Assembly (NCBI RefSeq): GCF_015477605.1
Contig: NZ_JADLQX010000002.1
Span: forward strand, 124,001-188,000
Length of the DNA: 64,000 nucleotides
DNA from: Nocardia amamiensis
GTDB lineage: Bacteria; Actinomycetota; Actinomycetes; Mycobacteriales; Mycobacteriaceae
Direction of reading: 5' to 3'
The position numbers and the translations under genes are program-made. This document shows positions 62,399 to 64,000 of this stretch, one piece after another. Each line of letters begins with the position of its first letter. The first letter of the stretch is position 1. The notes below the pieces were generated by a model. The model did not search any database and was not told the origin of the DNA. It was given only the letters and a program-made list of their open reading frames with translations.

Positions 62399-62584
62399 TT
62401 ACCGGCAGTTTCTGCAGCAGTAGAGTTGGCTCAATTCGGCTTCGATCGCCCGCGCGGCGTAATGGCGTCCGACCGCATGCAGCGAAGCGATCCGCGAGAC
62501 CACGGCATCGAGTCCATAGGCGGCGACGATATCGACGAGAGTGATGCGGTGGTCGAGGATTCTCCGCAAGCTCGCTGGAGGCAT
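62399..62584 (-). CDS. Possible 61-residue helical protein
   Basis: A short minus-strand frame beginning MPPASLRRILDHRITLVDIV and ending with a helical AIEAELSQLYCCRNC. The helices look amphipathic, and residue use is protein-like, but no ribosome binding site is clear. The frame is open further upstream into the inverted repeat at 62593. Could be a remnant. Confidence 0.3.
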   Translation of the reverse strand: MPPASLRRILDHRITLVDIVAAYGLDAVVSRIASLHAVGRHYAARAIEAELSQLYCCRNCR

Positions 62585-62592
62585 CGTTTCAG

Positions 62593-62666
62593 ACAGTACT
62601 TCCGGGCGGTGCGCCGATCTCTCCCCTCCATGCATTTCAGATCGGTGCACCGTCCGGAAGTACTGT
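62593..62666. repeat. 28-bp-arm inverted repeat with 18-nt loop
   Basis: Left arm 62593-62620 (ACAGTACTTCCGGGCGGTGC...) and right arm 62639-62666 pair over 28 bp with two mismatches, both of G-T type on one strand. With one bulge the pairing extends 5 bp further. The loop contains GGAGGGGAG on the minus strand, like a ribosome binding site. No T-tract follows. It is longer than a normal terminator. Confidence 0.85.
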
Positions 62667-63153
62667 TCTGCCCGTAGCCCTTCTCATCGAGAGCTCTCGA
62701 GTACCGCCCCTACCGCACGGTCGCTCGTCAATAATCGGCTGGGACGGGACCGGTTGTCGGCGGGGCGCATCGTGGGCACATCCAGGACCAACATCGTGTC
62801 CCGCGACATGCGGGCTCGGTGTTCTGGTCGCATCGCGTTCATCTGAATAGGGCCTGCCGGTGGCCCACTTGCCAGCGACGGCAACGACCGCTCGACACCG
62901 GCGCGTGGTCGCGCCCATCTCGCGACGGGACCTTGCACTCATACCTCGAATCTAGGGCGCATGGAAGGGCATGTCAACGCATCGGTGTGCATCTATGTGC
63001 GCTACGCCTCTGTCGCGTCGTTGGCTGCCGGGTGTGACAAGTCGTCGGAAGCTAAGGTACAGGCCAGGTTTGGTGATGGACTTGTCCAGTGACGATCAGC
63101 CGCGGATCGGATGTATGTGCATGGCGACCATCGCTGTGCGTCGAGGCGTTACG
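62667..63153. other. Intergenic region without recognised gene
   Basis: About 490 bp with short open frames on both strands, none with a credible ribosome binding site or family motif. The stretch probably contains the promoter of the regulator-like gene at 63154. Confidence 0.4.
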
Positions 63154-63738
63154 ATGCAAGCTATGGATGGGCGGCGGTTCAGTCCGGAGCGTACCGATGA
63201 GTCCCGCCGGTCCGAGTCGGCTGGGCAACGATTCGGGCGGTTGATAAAGGCCTTCCGTCAGAGGGACCTCCCCGACGAGTTGATAACGCACCAGCGTATC
63301 CATGATCTCGGAGGTCCGACGCGGAACGTCCAGTCCCGAATCGAGGCCGGGCAGGTTCATGCGATCAGTGCTACCACCGAGGCGAAGTACAACCGGGCGC
63401 TCATGGCTTTGGGATTGCCGCCGGACAGCGCAACCGCGGCCATCTATCACGGCAGCACGTTCGATCCGATCCCTGGCGGGGACTCGACATCGGGAGTGCC
63501 GGACGATGTCGAAAGCGGCGTCCGGGCTCTGAAGAAGCTCAACCGTGAGCACAAGTCTGTCGCGGATCTGGTCACCGAGCTCGACCGGCTCGGCATCGAG
63601 TTGAAGCAGGCCCGCAGCCACGCGGACGGTTACCAACTGACATTCGCCAGATCAGCAATCGATCAACTGCTCCAGACGTTGCAGAACGCGACCGAGATGA
63701 CGCGCAAATCCGGTCACGACGATCCGCCGCAGCTCTGA
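63154..63738 (+). CDS. Regulator-like protein with HTH-like N-terminus
   Basis: A 194-residue protein. The N-terminal part (SAGQRFGRLIKAFRQRDLPD, then ITHQRIHDLGGPTRNVQSRI) has the spacing of an XRE-like DNA-binding domain with a conserved SRIEAG. The C-terminal part is helical (SVADLVTELDRLGIELKQA). ATG 63154 is taken, with GAGGCG upstream; ATG 63163 is also possible. Its end overlaps the convergent gene on the minus strand by 25 bp. Target unknown. Confidence 0.65.
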   Translation: MQAMDGRRFSPERTDESRRSESAGQRFGRLIKAFRQRDLPDELITHQRIHDLGGPTRNVQSRIEAGQVHAISATTEAKYNRALMALGLPPDSATAAIYHGSTFDPIPGGDSTSGVPDDVESGVRALKKLNREHKSVADLVTELDRLGIELKQARSHADGYQLTFARSAIDQLLQTLQNATEMTRKSGHDDPPQL

Positions 63739-64000
63739 GAGCCGGTTGGCTGCTGTCCTAAGTGCATCCGGGTTCGTGGCAGCAGCGATTTCGCAGGTGC
63801 CCACAGCCGGAGCAAGGTGTCCTCGCCGGGCACGTCGGCTGCTTGCGCGGATGGCTCACCAGCCGAGTCGCCCGTGCGGCCTGCAGCACGCCGCTGAGCC
63901 GCGATGACCAGCTCGGTCACGAGCCGCGCCAACTCCTGATCGTCCTCGGCGATAGTGCTCTCGATCAACTCGTCGACGTCGGCAGGCAGCGGCCGCACGT
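63714..64000 (-). CDS. Hypothetical protein, cut by the right window edge
   Basis: At least 94 residues of a minus-strand protein that probably continues beyond the window. The visible part has an acidic helical segment (LIESTIAEDDQELARLVTEL) and an Ala/Ser-rich, low-complexity C-terminus. No family is recognised. A GTG at 63998 is not necessarily the start. Confidence 0.5.
   Translation of the reverse strand, partial: VRPLPADVDELIESTIAEDDQELARLVTELVIAAQRRAAGRTGDSAGEPSAQAADVPGEDTLLRLWAPAKSLLPRTRMHLGQQPTGSQSCGGSS

Overview
The window is high-GC actinobacterial chromosome, most likely Nocardia. The evidence is GTG starts, strong G/C preference at third codon positions, ESX/EspG-type secretion proteins, DUF397/XRE pairs, DUF3558 lipoproteins, and a core gene order that matches, from memory, the Mycobacterium tuberculosis Rv2904c-Rv2864c stretch.

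Core block 1 (1-12.6 kb): the end of one AMP-dependent acyl-CoA ligase and a complete second one, the transcription accessory protein Tex, a polytopic membrane protein, then rplS, lepB, rnhB, a DUF2469 gene, yraN, comM/yifB, dprA and xerC. Many of these are packed with ATGA or abutting junctions. A 71-bp tandem repeat starts at the xerC stop codon.

Accessory insert 1 (12.7-23.5 kb): a GNAT acetyltransferase, an FHA-HTH regulator, an S1 serine protease, a small exported protein, a divergent MFS exporter/TetR pair with a palindromic operator candidate, an acetoacetate decarboxylase-like protein, two DUF202 membrane proteins, a linear alkylsulfatase, a DUF1990 protein, and an M23 peptidase whose reading frame has no stop codon where the domain ends.

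Core block 2 (23.5-45 kb): rpsB-tsf, pyrH, frr, cdsA, rlmN, then dxr, rip1, ispG, a GNAT protein and a penicillin-binding lipoprotein. These cover translation, pyrimidine nucleotides, phospholipid synthesis, the MEP isoprenoid pathway and cell-wall crosslinking. Interleaved are a DUF4331/TPR pair, an HD-GYP-LuxR fusion, a Uma2-like nuclease, and a tightly overlapping small-membrane-peptide/ECF-sigma/Cys-rich membrane protein cassette.

Accessory insert 2 (45-64 kb) is the most unusual part. A 1,229-residue protein consists of exactly fifteen 82-residue IPT/TIG repeats and has no signal peptide. Upstream of it lies a chain of three small, phage-like membrane proteins joined by ATGA overlaps. 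A fourth reading frame at the head of the chain is broken by one in-frame amber codon. Both the IPT/TIG gene and the head of the chain are preceded by near-copies of the same ~145-bp leader, each with two AAAACGGA boxes 10 bp apart. Next comes a satellite ESX (type VII) group without the core machinery: an EspG-like chaperone, an EspC/WXG-like substrate, a proline-rich WXG-like protein, partners and a DUF3558 lipoprotein, interrupted by a 73-bp tandem repeat array. The right end holds an XRE/DUF397 pair, a DUF4254 protein, gene remnants (a 5'-truncated nitrobindin-type gene), a 28-bp-arm inverted repeat, two 17-bp palindromes and a regulator-like gene. No tRNA, rRNA, CRISPR array or complete insertion sequence was recognised.
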